Part shown: positions 23,241 to 34,980 of the stretch, one piece after another
Numbering within the stretch: the stretch's first letter is position 1
Layout: each line of letters opens with the position of its first letter
Assembly (NCBI GenBank): GCA_023846275.1
Contig: JAIUJO010000072.1
Location: 1,695,599-1,759,598 of the forward strand
Direction of reading: 5' to 3'
DNA length: 64,000 bases
Source of the DNA: Vanilla planifolia
Lineage: Eukaryota; Streptophyta; Magnoliopsida; Asparagales; Orchidaceae
Translations under genes and position numbers: made by a program
Notes under the pieces: generated by a model
The model's database searches: none
Seen by the model: the letters and a program-made list of their open reading frames with translations, nothing else
Told to the model about the DNA's origin: nothing

Positions 23241-24959
23241 TGTGTGTGCCTACTTGTGCATGTTTGTGTTCATATTTGCATGTTTGTGCATGTGTGTGTG
23301 CATACTTTAGGAGTGCATGGGTGTGCATGCATATGCATATGGGTGTGTATGTATGTGTGTTTATGCATGTGTTTGTGAGTTTATGCATGAGTATCTCTAC
23401 GTGTGTGTGTGTGCACCTACATATATGTGCATGAGTACAAGTGTGGATGCATGTGTATCTATGTTTGTGCACATATGCATGTGTAAGTGTGCTCTTGTGC
23501 ATGTGCACATTTGCATATGTGTGTGATAGGGTCATGTGCATGTGTGTATATGAGTGTGTGTGCACGAGTGCACATATGTGTATGTGTGTTTGTTTGTGTG
23601 TCAATGCTAGTGAGCTTGTGTGCATCCATGTGTGTGTGTGTGCACTTGTGTGTTTGTGAATGTTTGCACGCTTGCATGCATATATTTTTGTGTGTGTGAG
23701 GGAGTGAGTGTTTGTGCACGTGTCTTTGTGTCCATGTCTGTGTGTGCACATGTACGTGTGTGTGCATGAATGCGTGCGTGTGTGTGTGCATGTTTGTGTA
23801 TTTGTGTGCTTGCATGTATGTGTGTGTATAAGTAGACATACAATGTTTTTGTGTGTTTGTGTGAGTGTATGCTTATGTGTGTGTGCATGCATGCACATGA
23901 GGAAGGGCATATGTGTGTGTGTGTGTGCATATGTATGTGCATGCATATTTGTGTATGTATGTTTGTATGTGTGTAGGCATATGCTTATGTATGTTTGTTT
24001 TTGTGTACGTGTGTGTATGTGTCCATGTGCATCCGTGTGCATGTATGTATTGATGTACATGTCCATGTGTGCAGGTCTTTGTGTGTGTGTGTGTGTCAAT
24101 GTGCAAGTGTTTATGTGCATGTCACTACTTGGGTACACATTTGTGTGCATGCATGTGTTTGTGCATTCATGTAAGTATGTGTATTATGTGTGCATGTGTG
24201 TATTTTCATGTGAGTGTATATGTGCATGTGTGCATCTCTACGCATGGGCATGAGTGCGCATAGGTGTGTGTACATGTGTATGTGTGGGTGTGCTTGTGTG
24301 TGTTTACATGCAAGTGTGTGTGTATGTATGCATGGATGTGTGTGCATGTTAATGTACGTGCATGTGTGTATGTGTTCTTGTTAGTGTGTTTATATTTTTG
24401 GGTTTATGTGTGCATATGCATGTACGTGTATGTGTGTGTGCATGTGTATGAGTGAATGTTTGTGTGTGTGTGTGTGTTGACTTGTGCACATGTGTTTTCA
24501 TGTGCGTGTACATGTGTCTGTGTGTGTGTTTCAGTAAATGCATGTCTGTATGTGTTTGTGTGTGGCTATGTGTGCATACAAGTCTTTGTGTGCATTTGTA
24601 TGTGCATGTGTGTGAGCATGCAATTGTTTATGTGTGCATATGTATTTGTGTGTGTGTGCATGTGTGTATGTGTGGGTGTGTGAATGCACACTGTGTTTTT
24701 GTGTGGTTGTGTGTGTGCTCGCATATGTTTTATGCATGGGCATGAATGTGTGTGTGTGTGCATGTGTGCATATGTGTGTGTGTGTGTGCATGTGTATGTG
24801 TATGTGAGTATGTTGTATTACATATGTGTATGCATTTGCATAAGTGTGTATGTGTCTGTGTGTGCATTAGTGCATGTGGGTGCATTTGTTTGTATGTGTA
24901 TGTCTACATGTTTACATGCAGATGGAAATGTGTGTGCAAGTTTGTGTGTTAGTGTGTGA

Positions 24960-25150
24960 GTAGAAGCGTATGCTTGTACAAATGTATGCATGTGTCTGAG
25001 ATTGTGTGTATTAGTGCACTTGTGAGTGTGGATTTCAATTTGTGTGCTTATATCTACAATTTAGTGTGTGTCCTTACAAATTTTTAAATGAGTGAGCACA
25101 TCTATGTCTTCATGTGCGTTCAGCCATGCATTAGTGTCCTACATGTGTGT
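24960..25150. other. Low-TG island in the right tract
   Basis: For about 190 bases the TG pattern thins out (gtagaagcgtatgcttgtac, ctacaatttagtg, ccttacaaatttttaaatg, gttcagccatgcattag) and then resumes. No coding potential or known element is seen. It may be an old insertion or an ancestral non-repetitive patch. Confidence 0.5.
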
Positions 25151-28100
25151 GTGTTATTATGCATACATGTGTGAGCATGTACGTATTTGTGTGTATGTAA
25201 TTATGTGTGAGTATAGGTGCGAGTTTGTGTGTGCGGATGCACACGTGTGTGTAAGTCTGTGTGCATGTATTCATGTTTATTTCTATGTGAATGTGTGCAT
25301 GTGTGTATATTGATGTGATTGCATGCATGTGTGTGCATGTGTGTATACTTATGTGTGTGTGTTTGTTGCTGTGCATATGCAACTATGTAGGTGTATGCAT
25401 GTGTGTCCATATGTGAGCTTATATGTGTGTGGGTGCAAGCATGAGTTCTTGTGAGCATGCTTTCCTATACATGTATGCTTGTGTGTGTGTGCATCTATGT
25501 ACCTATGCATGTTCATTTGTGCATCTAAGTGTGAGTGTGTGCACATGTGTGAATGTCTATATGCATGTTAGTGGATGCCTATGTGCGTATACGTGCACAT
25601 GTGTGCATGTGTGTGTTTGGTGTGAGCATTTGTGTGTGTGTGTATGTTTGGGTGTGGTGTGTGTATGTGCATGTACCTATGTGTGTGCTTGTGCAATTGT
25701 TTGGATGAGTGTGTTGATGTGATTTAGAGTGTATTCTTATGTGTGCATGGTTGTTTGTTCAAGTGCGTGCATGTATGTTGTTGTCGTTAGCATGCGTTTG
25801 AGTGCTTTTGTGTGTGTGTCTATATGCAGGTACATGTATGCGTGCATGTTTATGCTTATATGTGTTTAGGTGTGCAGGTGTGTCAATTTGTACTTGTGTG
25901 CATGTGTGTGAGGGTGTGTGCGTGTGTGTGCATGTGTGCCTATAGATGTGTGTTTGTATGTGTGCCTGAGAATTCATGCATTTATGTGTGTTTGTGGGTG
26001 TTGGTGTGTGTGGGTGTTTTTGTGTGTGCATATGTGTGTATGTGTGCATTGGCACATGTGTGTGTGCATATTTGTTTTTGTGTATATGTGTACACACATA
26101 TGTATAATTATGCCTATGTGTCTGCATATGTCTATTCTGTTTTGTGCATACATGCATGCATGTGTGTGTATATGCGTGTATTTGTATGTTGGGTGCTTGT
26201 GTGTGCATATGTACATGTTAGTGTGTGTGTGTGTGTGTGTCAATTTTTTGTGTGATTGTGCATGTGTATGTGCTTGTGTGCATGCATGTCTGTATGTGTG
26301 TGTATATGTGTGTACATGTATGTACATGTATGTTGGCATGTGCATGTCTTTTAGCATGCATGTGTGCATAAGATTTGTGAATGTGACTATGTGTATGTGT
26401 TTGCTTGTGTATTTGGGTGTCTTTGTATGTGTTTGTGTGCTTATGTATGTGTGTCTGTACATAGGCACAAGTGTGAATGTGTGTGTGCATGTATGTGTGC
26501 ATTTGTGTGTGTGCATATATTAGTGTGTGTGTGGGCGTGCATACTTGTGTGTTTATGTGTTGATGCATTTGTGTGTATGTGTGTTTGTGTGTGTGCATGT
26601 GGGTGTATATGAGAGTGAGTGCATGCGTTTGTGTGTTTATGTGTATGTTTTTGTGTGTGCATGCTCACATGTGTGTGTTTGTATGCATGCATGTGTGTGT
26701 GTGTACATGTGTCTTTATGTCCAAGCATGTGTGTATATATGGGTGTATGTGCATCCTTATGCATGTGTTTGTGTATGTTTGTGAGTGCACATGTGTGTGG
26801 ACATTCGTGCATCTCCATGAGTGTGCTTATGCTCATGTGTGTACGTGTTTATGAGTCTGTCTGGGTGCATGTCTATGATCATTTGTGTGTGTGTGTGTAT
26901 TCCTATGATGCGTATGTGCTGGTTCTTGCACGTTGCGTGTATGTTCCTATACGTGTGTCCATTTGTGCATTTGTGCATGTCTACTTGTTTGTGGATGCTT
27001 GTGCATGCTTGTGTGTATATTTATGTCTGTAAGTGCATGCGTTTGTGTGCCTTGCAAGTGTGTAACCATGTGTGCATATGTGTGTTTGTATGTGCCAATT
27101 TTTGAGCAAGTGTGTGTGTGTATCAACATGTGTGTATCTTTACGTGCATGTCCATGTGTGTGTTTTTAATTATGTGAATATGTGTGTATGTGTGCATTGG
27201 TGTTTGCACTTGTAGGTGTGTGAGTTGTCTATATGTGTGTGTGCATGTGTGTGCACATATGCATGTATGTGTGCATATGGTTGTGTGTGTTTACCTATGT
27301 TTTTGCATATGTGTGCATATGTGTATATGTGTCTCCATGCATGTGTGTGTGTGCATATGGGCTTGTGTTGGTGTGGGTGCACTATGCATGTGTATCATTA
27401 TGAGAGCATGTGTTTGTGTGTACATGTTTGCATGTGTGTGCGAGTGTGTGGTTTTTTATGTGTGCATGCATTTATGTTCATGTGAGCAAGTGCGAGTGTC
27501 TGTGGACTTGCATTTGCATATGCATGTTCCTTTGTGCATGTCTATGTGTGCCTATGTTCATGTTTGTGTTCTTCTATGATTGTGGGTGAATACATGTTTT
27601 TCTATGCTTGTTTCTATGTTTGTGTGCTTAAGTATGTGCACAGGTGTACACATGTGTTTATGTGTGGCTGTGTGTGTGAACATGTTTGTGTGTGTAATGT
27701 ATGTGTGCATGTATGTCTTTATATGTGTGTGTACATGTGTGCATGTGCATATGTGCATGTGTGTTTGTTTGTGTTCATGTTTGTATGTGCATGTTTAAGT
27801 GTGTTGTGCATAATTGCATGTGCATGTGTGTGTGAGTGCACGTGTGCTTGCGGGTTTATGCGTGAGCATGTGTGTGCGTTGGTACATGTGCATCTGTTTT
27901 CCTATGTGTGCTTGTTTGTTTATGCTTGTGTGTGTGCATCTATGTGTATTATTGTGCATGCATGTGTGTCTACGTGTGTGTGTATGCATGCATATGCTTG
28001 TGTATGTTCATGTGTGTGTGTGTATGCATGTGCTCATTTATGTTTGTTTACATGTGTGCCCATGTATATGTGTGTGCGTGTGTGTGCATGTGTGTTAGTG

Positions 28101-29049
28101 TGGGGGACTAGGAGTACTCATATGTGCATGTGTATGCATGCCTATATATGTGCTTATATGTATGTGCATATGCACGTGTGCACAAGCATGAGTGTGTGTT
28201 TGGTGTGTGTGTGTGGGTCTTTCTTGATATTTGTGTGCATGAACGTGTTTGTGGGTGTGCATCAATTTTTGTGTGTGAGTGCATTTTGTGTGTGCATATG
28301 GACTCATTTTTGTGGAATTTAGTGCATGTGTATGTATGTGTTTGCATAAGCACATACACCTGTATGAGTTTGCGCATGTGTGTTTATGTATGTCTGTGTT
28401 TAAGCATCTATGTGTGTGTTTATGTAAGTGTTTGCATGTGTGTGTGTGTGTATATGTGTTCTTTTGTCTATGCATGCACACATATGTGTGTGTATGTGTG
28501 TGCTAAAGTTTACAAATGTGTGTGGAGATGCATATGTGCGTGTACATGTCTACATATGTTTCTGCACGTCCATGTGTGTGTTTGCGCTTGTGTGTTCACA
28601 CGCTTATGTCTATTTCTTTTGCATGTGCATGTGTGAGTTTTTGTCAAAGTGAGTTTATGTATATGTGTGTGCTTGTTTGTTCTTGTGTGCATAAGCATAT
28701 GTGTGTGTTTCAATTTGTGCTCATGTATGTGAATATATGTTTGTGTGTCTATATGTGTGTGTATGTGTGTGCATGTATTTGTGTTGCATGTATTTGTATA
28801 AGAATCTGGGTTATGCCTGGATTCCATGTGTGCATTTTTGTGTGAATTCCTATGTGGGTTTGTGCAAGTGTGTACATGCATGTATGCATATGTGTAAGCA
28901 TGTGTATGTGCATGTGTTTGTATATATGTGCATGTTTGTGTGTGGGCATGTGTGTGCAAGTCTATGTGCATGTGTGTGGGTGTTTTTCTACGCCTGTGTG
29001 CATATGTTTGTGAGTTCATGTGTGTGTATGTATACATTTACCTTTTAGC

Positions 29050-29170
29050 ATGTACATTTGTGTGTGAGTGCATCCATTTACATGTGTGTGTGTATGCATG
29101 TCTGCATGCATCTTAGTGTTTGTTCATGTGTGCAAGCGTATCCATGTGTGTGTGTTAATACAAGTTTGTG
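29050..29170 (+). repeat. Higher-order repeat segment H4, copy 2
   Basis: Holds tgtgtgagtgcatccatt and then tgcatgcatcttagtgtttg, the latter identical over 20 bases with the segment near 23107, about 6 kb away. Confidence 0.45.
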
Positions 29171-32100
29171 TGCATGTATGTGGGTGTGTGTGTGTTTTAG
29201 ATTGCATGTGCGTGTATGCATGGATGCATGTGGGTGTCTTATGTGTGTGCCTGTGCATGTCGGTTTATGTGTGTGAATGTTATTGTGCATGCACGTACAA
29301 GTGTGTGTGTGAGTGCCTATGCTTGTGTGTGTATAAGTGTGTGTGTGTGCTTATGCATTTGAGTTAGTTCTATAAGTTTGTGCATGTACATTTACATTTG
29401 AGTGTGTGTGTGTACATTTGTAGGTGTGTGTATGTGCATGTATGTGGGCATCTTTACAAGTTTGTGGATGTGTGTTCATGTGTGTGTGCATTTGTTTGTG
29501 TGCATGTATACTTGCATGTTTGCATAATATTTGTGTTCATGTTTATGTGTTAGTGTGTGCATGCATGTGTTTGTGTATGTGCATATGTATGCATGTTTGT
29601 ACTTGTGTGTGTGATTGTGTGCTTGTGTTTGTGGATTTGAGTGTGCATTTGCATGCTTTCATGCATGTGTGCATTGGTGTATGAGTGTGTGTGTGTGTGT
29701 GTGCAAGTGTGATTGTGCATTTGCATGCATGTGTGTGTGGTTAAGCATTTGTGCATGGTTGTGCACATGTGTCCATGTGTGTCTGTGTGCATGTACATGT
29801 GCGTGTATCTATGTGTGAGTGCATATCTATACATGTATGTGCATGAGCATATTTCTATGTCTGCATGTCAGTGTGTGTGTGTCCTATATTTGTGAGTGTA
29901 TGTGTGTGCATACCTATTTGTGTAGGCAATTGTGTGCATGTGTGCATGCATGTGCCTATGTGCAAGTGTGAATCTGTGTGTGTGTGTGTATAAGCATGTG
30001 TGTATGTGTGCATGTGTGTTCATTTTCTTGTGTTCATGTGTGTGCATGTGAGTGTGTGCATTTGTGTGTGTGTATGTATGTTCTGTGTGTTCCTGTTTGT
30101 TTGCTCATGTATGCATTTTCATATGCATGTGTGTATGTGTGTGATTGTCATTGTGTGTTTGTGTGCATGTGTTAATGTGTGTGTGTGTATGTATGCATGT
30201 TGTTTGTGTGTATTCGTCCATGTGTTTGTGTAAATGTGCCTTAGTATTTGAGTGTGCAGCAGAACTATATGAGCATGTGTGTGTGCATGTGTTTGTGTGC
30301 ATGTGTGTGTATTTATGTCTACATGTGAGCATGTATGGCTAGGGATATGTGTGTTTGTGTGTAGTTGTTAGTGAGTATGAGGGTGTGTGTATGTGTTTCT
30401 GTGCATGTTTAAGTGCTTTTGTGTATGCATATGTGTATATGTGTGAGTGCATGCACATATGTGTATGTGTTTGTATATGTGTGGGTGTGTGCATGTGTGC
30501 ATGCTTGTGTGTGTGTAAGCATGTGTGCATGCTTGTGTGTGTGTAAGCATGTGTATGTGCATGTGTGTGTGCACACATGGGTATATGCATGTGTGTGCAT
30601 TCATGAGTGTAGTTGTGTGAGTGTGCATGTGTGTGTGTGTGCTTATGTGTGAGTGTGCATGCAAGTTTGTGTGTGCCTACATATTTTTATTGGTGTGCAT
30701 GTGTGCTAGTGTTCATACTTGTGTGTGTGTGTGTATAGGTGGGTTTGTGTATATAAGTGTGTGTGGGTATGTGTGCGGTTGCATTTGTGTATGCTTATGT
30801 GCATGTGTTCATGTTCAAGTGGGTGTGCTGTGTTCCTGTGTTTTTGCATGCATGTTCATGTGTGTGAGTCTAGTGTGCATGCATGTGCTTGTGCATGTGC
30901 ATGTGTGTGGATGTATGTGTGTGTGTATGCAGGTGAAGGCATGCATATATGCATGAATGCTTTTGTGTGTGTTGTGCATGCGTGTATTCATGTTTGTGAG
31001 GCATGTGGCTTTGTGTATGCATGCATATTAGTTGTGTATGCTTATTTGTTTTTGCATGTGTGTGTGTGTGTACAAATGTATGCATTTTCCTATGTTAATG
31101 TGCATGGATGTGTGTGTAGGTGCATGTGTATGTTTGTGTTAATATATGTGTAGCTATACAAGTGTGTGTGTCTACATCCATGTGGCTATGTGTGCAAATC
31201 AGTGTATGTGTGTGTGTATGTGTGCATATGTTTGTGTGTGTGGATGGGGTGTGTTTGTTAATGTGCATGTGAGGGTCTGTGTGCATGCATGTCTGTTTGC
31301 ATGTGAGCATGTACATGTACACATGTGTGTATATGTTCCTGTGGGCATTTGTGTATGTGCATGCATGCATGTGTGTATGTCTGTGAGTTGTGTGTTTGCA
31401 TGTGTGCTTTTGTGCTTGCATGTGTTCATGCCTGTGTCTATCTATAAGTGCATGTGTATGTGTTTTTGTGAGCATGTATGTGTGCACATGTTTTTGTTTG
31501 TCCATGTGCTTGTATGTATTTTAATATGTGTGTGTGCATGCTTTTGTGCCGTGTGTGAATGCACACATCTCCATATATGTGAGTAAAGTTGTGAATGTGT
31601 TAGTCTGTTTTCTTGTATAGTGTTTGTGTACTTGTGTGTGTGCATGTGTGTGTGTTTGTGTGTGTTTGTGCATTTGCATGTGTGTATCTCTTTGTGTGTA
31701 TGTGCATGTGTGTCTGTGAGTGAATGTACATGCTTGTGAGTGTGCGTGTATTTACATGTGTGCATGTGTGTGCATGCATACTTGTGTGTGTATGTGCGTG
31801 CGCATGTGTGTGCATGTATCTGTGTATGTACACATGTGTTTTTGTGGGTGTCTATGCACATGCATGTTGTGGGCACACTTGTGTGTGTGTGTGTATGTGT
31901 ATTTGTATGTGTGTGCTTACATGCATGCAATTATATGTGCATGTGTATGTGTGCATACTTGTGTGTGTTGGCATGCGTGCATGTATGTGGAAGTTTGCAT
32001 GTGATTTGATGTGTGCATGTGCATATGTGTACATTTGTGTGTGTGTGTGCTTGAGTGTGCATCTGTATGCATGTGTGTGAGCACATGTGCGTGTGTGCAT

Positions 32101-32434
32101 AAGAGTATGTTTGTCCACATGTGTGCTTGCACGTGCATGTGTTTGAGCGTATGCCTTTGTGTGTGCATGTTTATGTACATGTGTGTGCATATATGCATGC
32201 AACATTGGGTTTTCATGTGTGTGTGGACACGTGCATATGTGCATGTGTGTTTCTACATGAGTTCATGCATGTGCATGTGTGTATGTGCATGCATATGTTT
32301 GCATATAAGTTTGTGTGTAATTGTCTGTGTGTGTATCAGTGTGTCTTTTTTAGTGCATATGTTTGTGTAGGTGTGCATGCACGCATTTGCATGTGTGCAT
32401 GCTTGTGTTCATGCATGTGTGCATAAGTGTGCAT

Positions 32435-32810
32435 TAATTTCAACATTTGTTCAACTTATTATTTCTAAGATTGGTTGAATACTTACAATTATTAGCCTTT
32501 AACAATAATAACTACCTTTGTAGTTCAAATAAGAATTCATATCCTATCTTAAGATCCTAATGGATCATTTTTGTCATGGGTGACCCATCTAACTATTTTT
32601 GAAAAAATGTTAAATACTCTTCAATCTTTTGTTTCTTAATATATCACTATTCCATTGTTAATTTAAGTAAGCTATTCACATAAATGTAATAGAATTATTC
32701 TTGATCAATGTATAGCAATAGCATTTTCAAGCTACAAATTCAAATTGCACTTGTCTAATCAAGCTTAGGCTTTACGAGTAGTCTACATTGAACTATTCTT
32801 GTATACTTTA
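32435..32810. other. AT-rich flank of the TG tract, nothing recognised
   Basis: Ordinary AT-rich sequence directly after the tract. I see no terminal repeat, target duplication or coding segment that would explain the tract edge. Confidence 0.6.
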
Positions 32811-34150
32811 ATGTTATACTCTTATAATAATAGTATAATTTATATTTGTTAGGTTTTTCCAAATCCTAGGCACTCTTTACTATGTGAGAAAAGTAAGAAA
32901 CCTTGTGGTAGCTATCCTTGATATATCTTGCCAATTTTGCATGGTATGTTCATATCTTCATTTCAGGAGTGTTTCCTACAATGATTTAGAATTGATGAAT
33001 ATTCACCAAAGTTTGTGGGTGAACACATTAATTTTCATGGTAGTAGTTTTAACACCAAAGATATTTTTCTTTGGTACGATAAATATACTCATCAAAGAGG
33101 TCTAATGGAAACATTAGTGTTGTTTTGGCTTTCTAGAAGGACTTTTGCATTAACATTTAGATTCATTTTGTAATTGATTTAGGTGGATACAACACCATTA
33201 AAATTTTCAGGGTATAGAATTTATTTCACTTTTGATATTCAATGAAAAAATCCTTTAATGTTATACTTTTATAATCATAGTCTAATCTATATTAGTTAGG
33301 TTTGTCCACTGCCTAAGCACTGTTTACTATGTGCAAAAAGTAACAAACCTTGTACTAGCTATCCTTGTTATATCTTGCCATTTTTGGATGGTTTGTTTAT
33401 AGCTTCTTTTTAGGAGTGTTTCCCATAGTGATTTAGAATTGTTGAATAATCTCCAAAGTTTGTAGGTGAACACATTGATTTTCATGGCAATAGTTTTAAA
33501 ACCAAAGCCATTTTTCTCTTGTGTGATAAATATCCTCATCCAAGAGGTCCAATGGAAACCATTAGGATTGTTGTGGCTTTTCTAGAAAGATTTTTCCATT
33601 GACATTTAGATTCATTTTGTAATTGATTTAGGTGGATACAACACCATCAATAGTTTGTGGGTATAGAATTTAATACACTTTTGATAGTCAATGAAAAAAT
33701 TCTTTAAAGTTATGCTCTTATAATCATAGTCTAATCTACATTAGTTAGGTCTGTCTACAGCCTAAGCACACTTTACTATGTGCATAAAGTAACAAACCTT
33801 GTGGTAGCTATCCTTGTTATATCTTGCCAATTTTGTATGGTGGGTTTATAGCTTCTATTCAAGAGTGTTTCCCACAATGATCTAGAATTGATGAATAATC
33901 ACCAAAGTCTATAGGTGAACAAATTGATTTTTATGGCAATAGTTTTAACATTGAAGCCATTTTTCTCTGGTGTGATAAATATCCTCATCCAAGAGGTCCA
34001 ATGGAACAATTACGGTTGTTTTGGCTTTTATAGAAGGATTTTTCCAATGACATTTAGATTCATATTGTAATTGATTTAGGTGGATACAAGACCATTAAAA
34101 GGTTTATGGGTATAAAATTTAATACACTTTTGATAGCCATCTGTTATTCT
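32811..34150 (+). repeat. Three-copy tandem repeat of a ~447-bp unit
   Basis: Copies begin at 32811, 33258 and 33707 (periods 447 and 449) with ttatactcttataat-like words. Each then shows ttagg, cactctttactatgtg or a variant, gtaacaaaccttg, ggtagctatccttg, atatcttgcca, gagtgtttcc, aatgatttagaatt, caccaaagt, ggtgaacac, catttttct, cttctagaagga and attgatttaggtggatacaa. Copies 2 and 3 look closest. The short open frames inside (32884-33105 on +, 33327-33539 on -) are not conserved between copies, so I call no gene. Unit identity is unknown; it could be a satellite unit or the internally repeated part of a larger element. Confidence 0.9.
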
Positions 34151-34439
34151 AATCAATAAATTTTTTTAATATGTTATTGATGATGTATTGGCATATTGAT
34201 GCTTTATTTCTCCAATTAATGATCATGATTCAGAGATAGTTTAAAGGTAGAAATCATTTCACAAATTCCTTTTGGGTCTTAATCAAATTTTGTTCTACTA
34301 ATGGGCTTTCTCTAACATAACAGATATTCTTTTATGCAAATTAACTATCTAAACTACCCAATTTTTAATTTGACATAAAAAATCAATTTCAAAGATTATT
34401 TCCTGACCATAATGACGATGATGATGTCACCCACAATGA

Positions 34440-34980
34440 GCGATAGGCAATAGGTGTAAAGCATCTTCCAGTCAAGAAGTTTTCCATTTTACAACTACAA
34501 TGTAAGTTCCTTATTCCATGACTTAAGGCCTAAACTGGATTATTAAAAAAACAAGTGAAATGAAGTCTCTTTGCTCCACATATGTAGCTTTCATGAAGAC
34601 ACATGGGCATTCATTAATATTGATAATCTATCTACTAAAATGTAGGTAGCTTTCAATTGGATGTATAAATTTGCTGTGGAACACTAATGTCTCCAATACA
34701 TTGAATAAATATCCTCAACTGAGATCATCAAGTTTCTTTTATTCATTTATTGATTCAAGTCTCTAAAACACAAAATCTTTGACCATTGTTTTACTTTTAA
34801 TAACTCTCCAAAACACTAATTTGTTAATAATGATTGTCTAATCACTTCTAGTACTTTTGAAATAAAATTAACAAGGATTTATAGTGAAGATTTTACTAAT
34901 AAAGTTACAAAAGTTGATTGGCCTAAAGTCATTAAATGATCATTTAGTTTATGAGTTTTTAATTTGGATAGCCCCTATGC
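34440..34980 (-). pseudogene. Possible copia RNase H C-terminal relic
   Basis: Read on the minus strand, the sequence has copia-like RNase H spacing across shifting frames. There is a QWSK-like segment, then a VDRLSIL-like stretch where copia has the catalytic D-N-x-S-A, then a KMENFLTGRCFTP-like segment where copia has its K-T/E-D-Q-x-A-D-x-F-T-K-P motif. Stops and frameshifts are frequent and I have no search result to confirm it. If real, it could be the distal end of the copia relic at 39180-42350. However, RNase H would then be ~4.5 kb beyond the start of RT instead of the usual ~2 kb, so an insertion or a second element is needed. Confidence 0.35.

Larger units (their letters stand above)
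22896..32434 (+). repeat. Giant degenerate TG-rich tract, right part
   Basis: Continuation of the left part with the same words and polarity. It ends in gtgcataagtgtgcattaat, after which the sequence becomes ordinary AT-rich DNA. Purest TG runs are about 22 to 25 bases, near 22958-22982 and 26221-26240. No satellite monomer of fixed length is obvious. Internal landmarks recur, for example tgcatgcatcttagtgtttg near 23107 and 29102, each with a gtgtgagtgcatccat block close by. Open frames on both strands, up to several hundred codons, are compositional. Confidence 0.95.

Noticed and set aside
23230..24150. 306-codon His/Thr-rich open frame on the minus strand
   Set aside because: Translation of the CA-rich strand (CAC, ACA, CAT codons). 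Histidine-rich composition is explained by the repeat and no metal-binding spacing is conserved.
1..32434. Telomeric or telomere-like array
   Set aside because: The tract is T/G-rich, but I see no tandem TTTAGGG or TTAGGG units. The pattern is alternating Y-R, unlike telomere repeats.
1..32434. CRISPR array or protein-coding tandem repeat
   Set aside because: No fixed-length direct repeat with unique spacers exists. The shared words are short and irregularly spaced.
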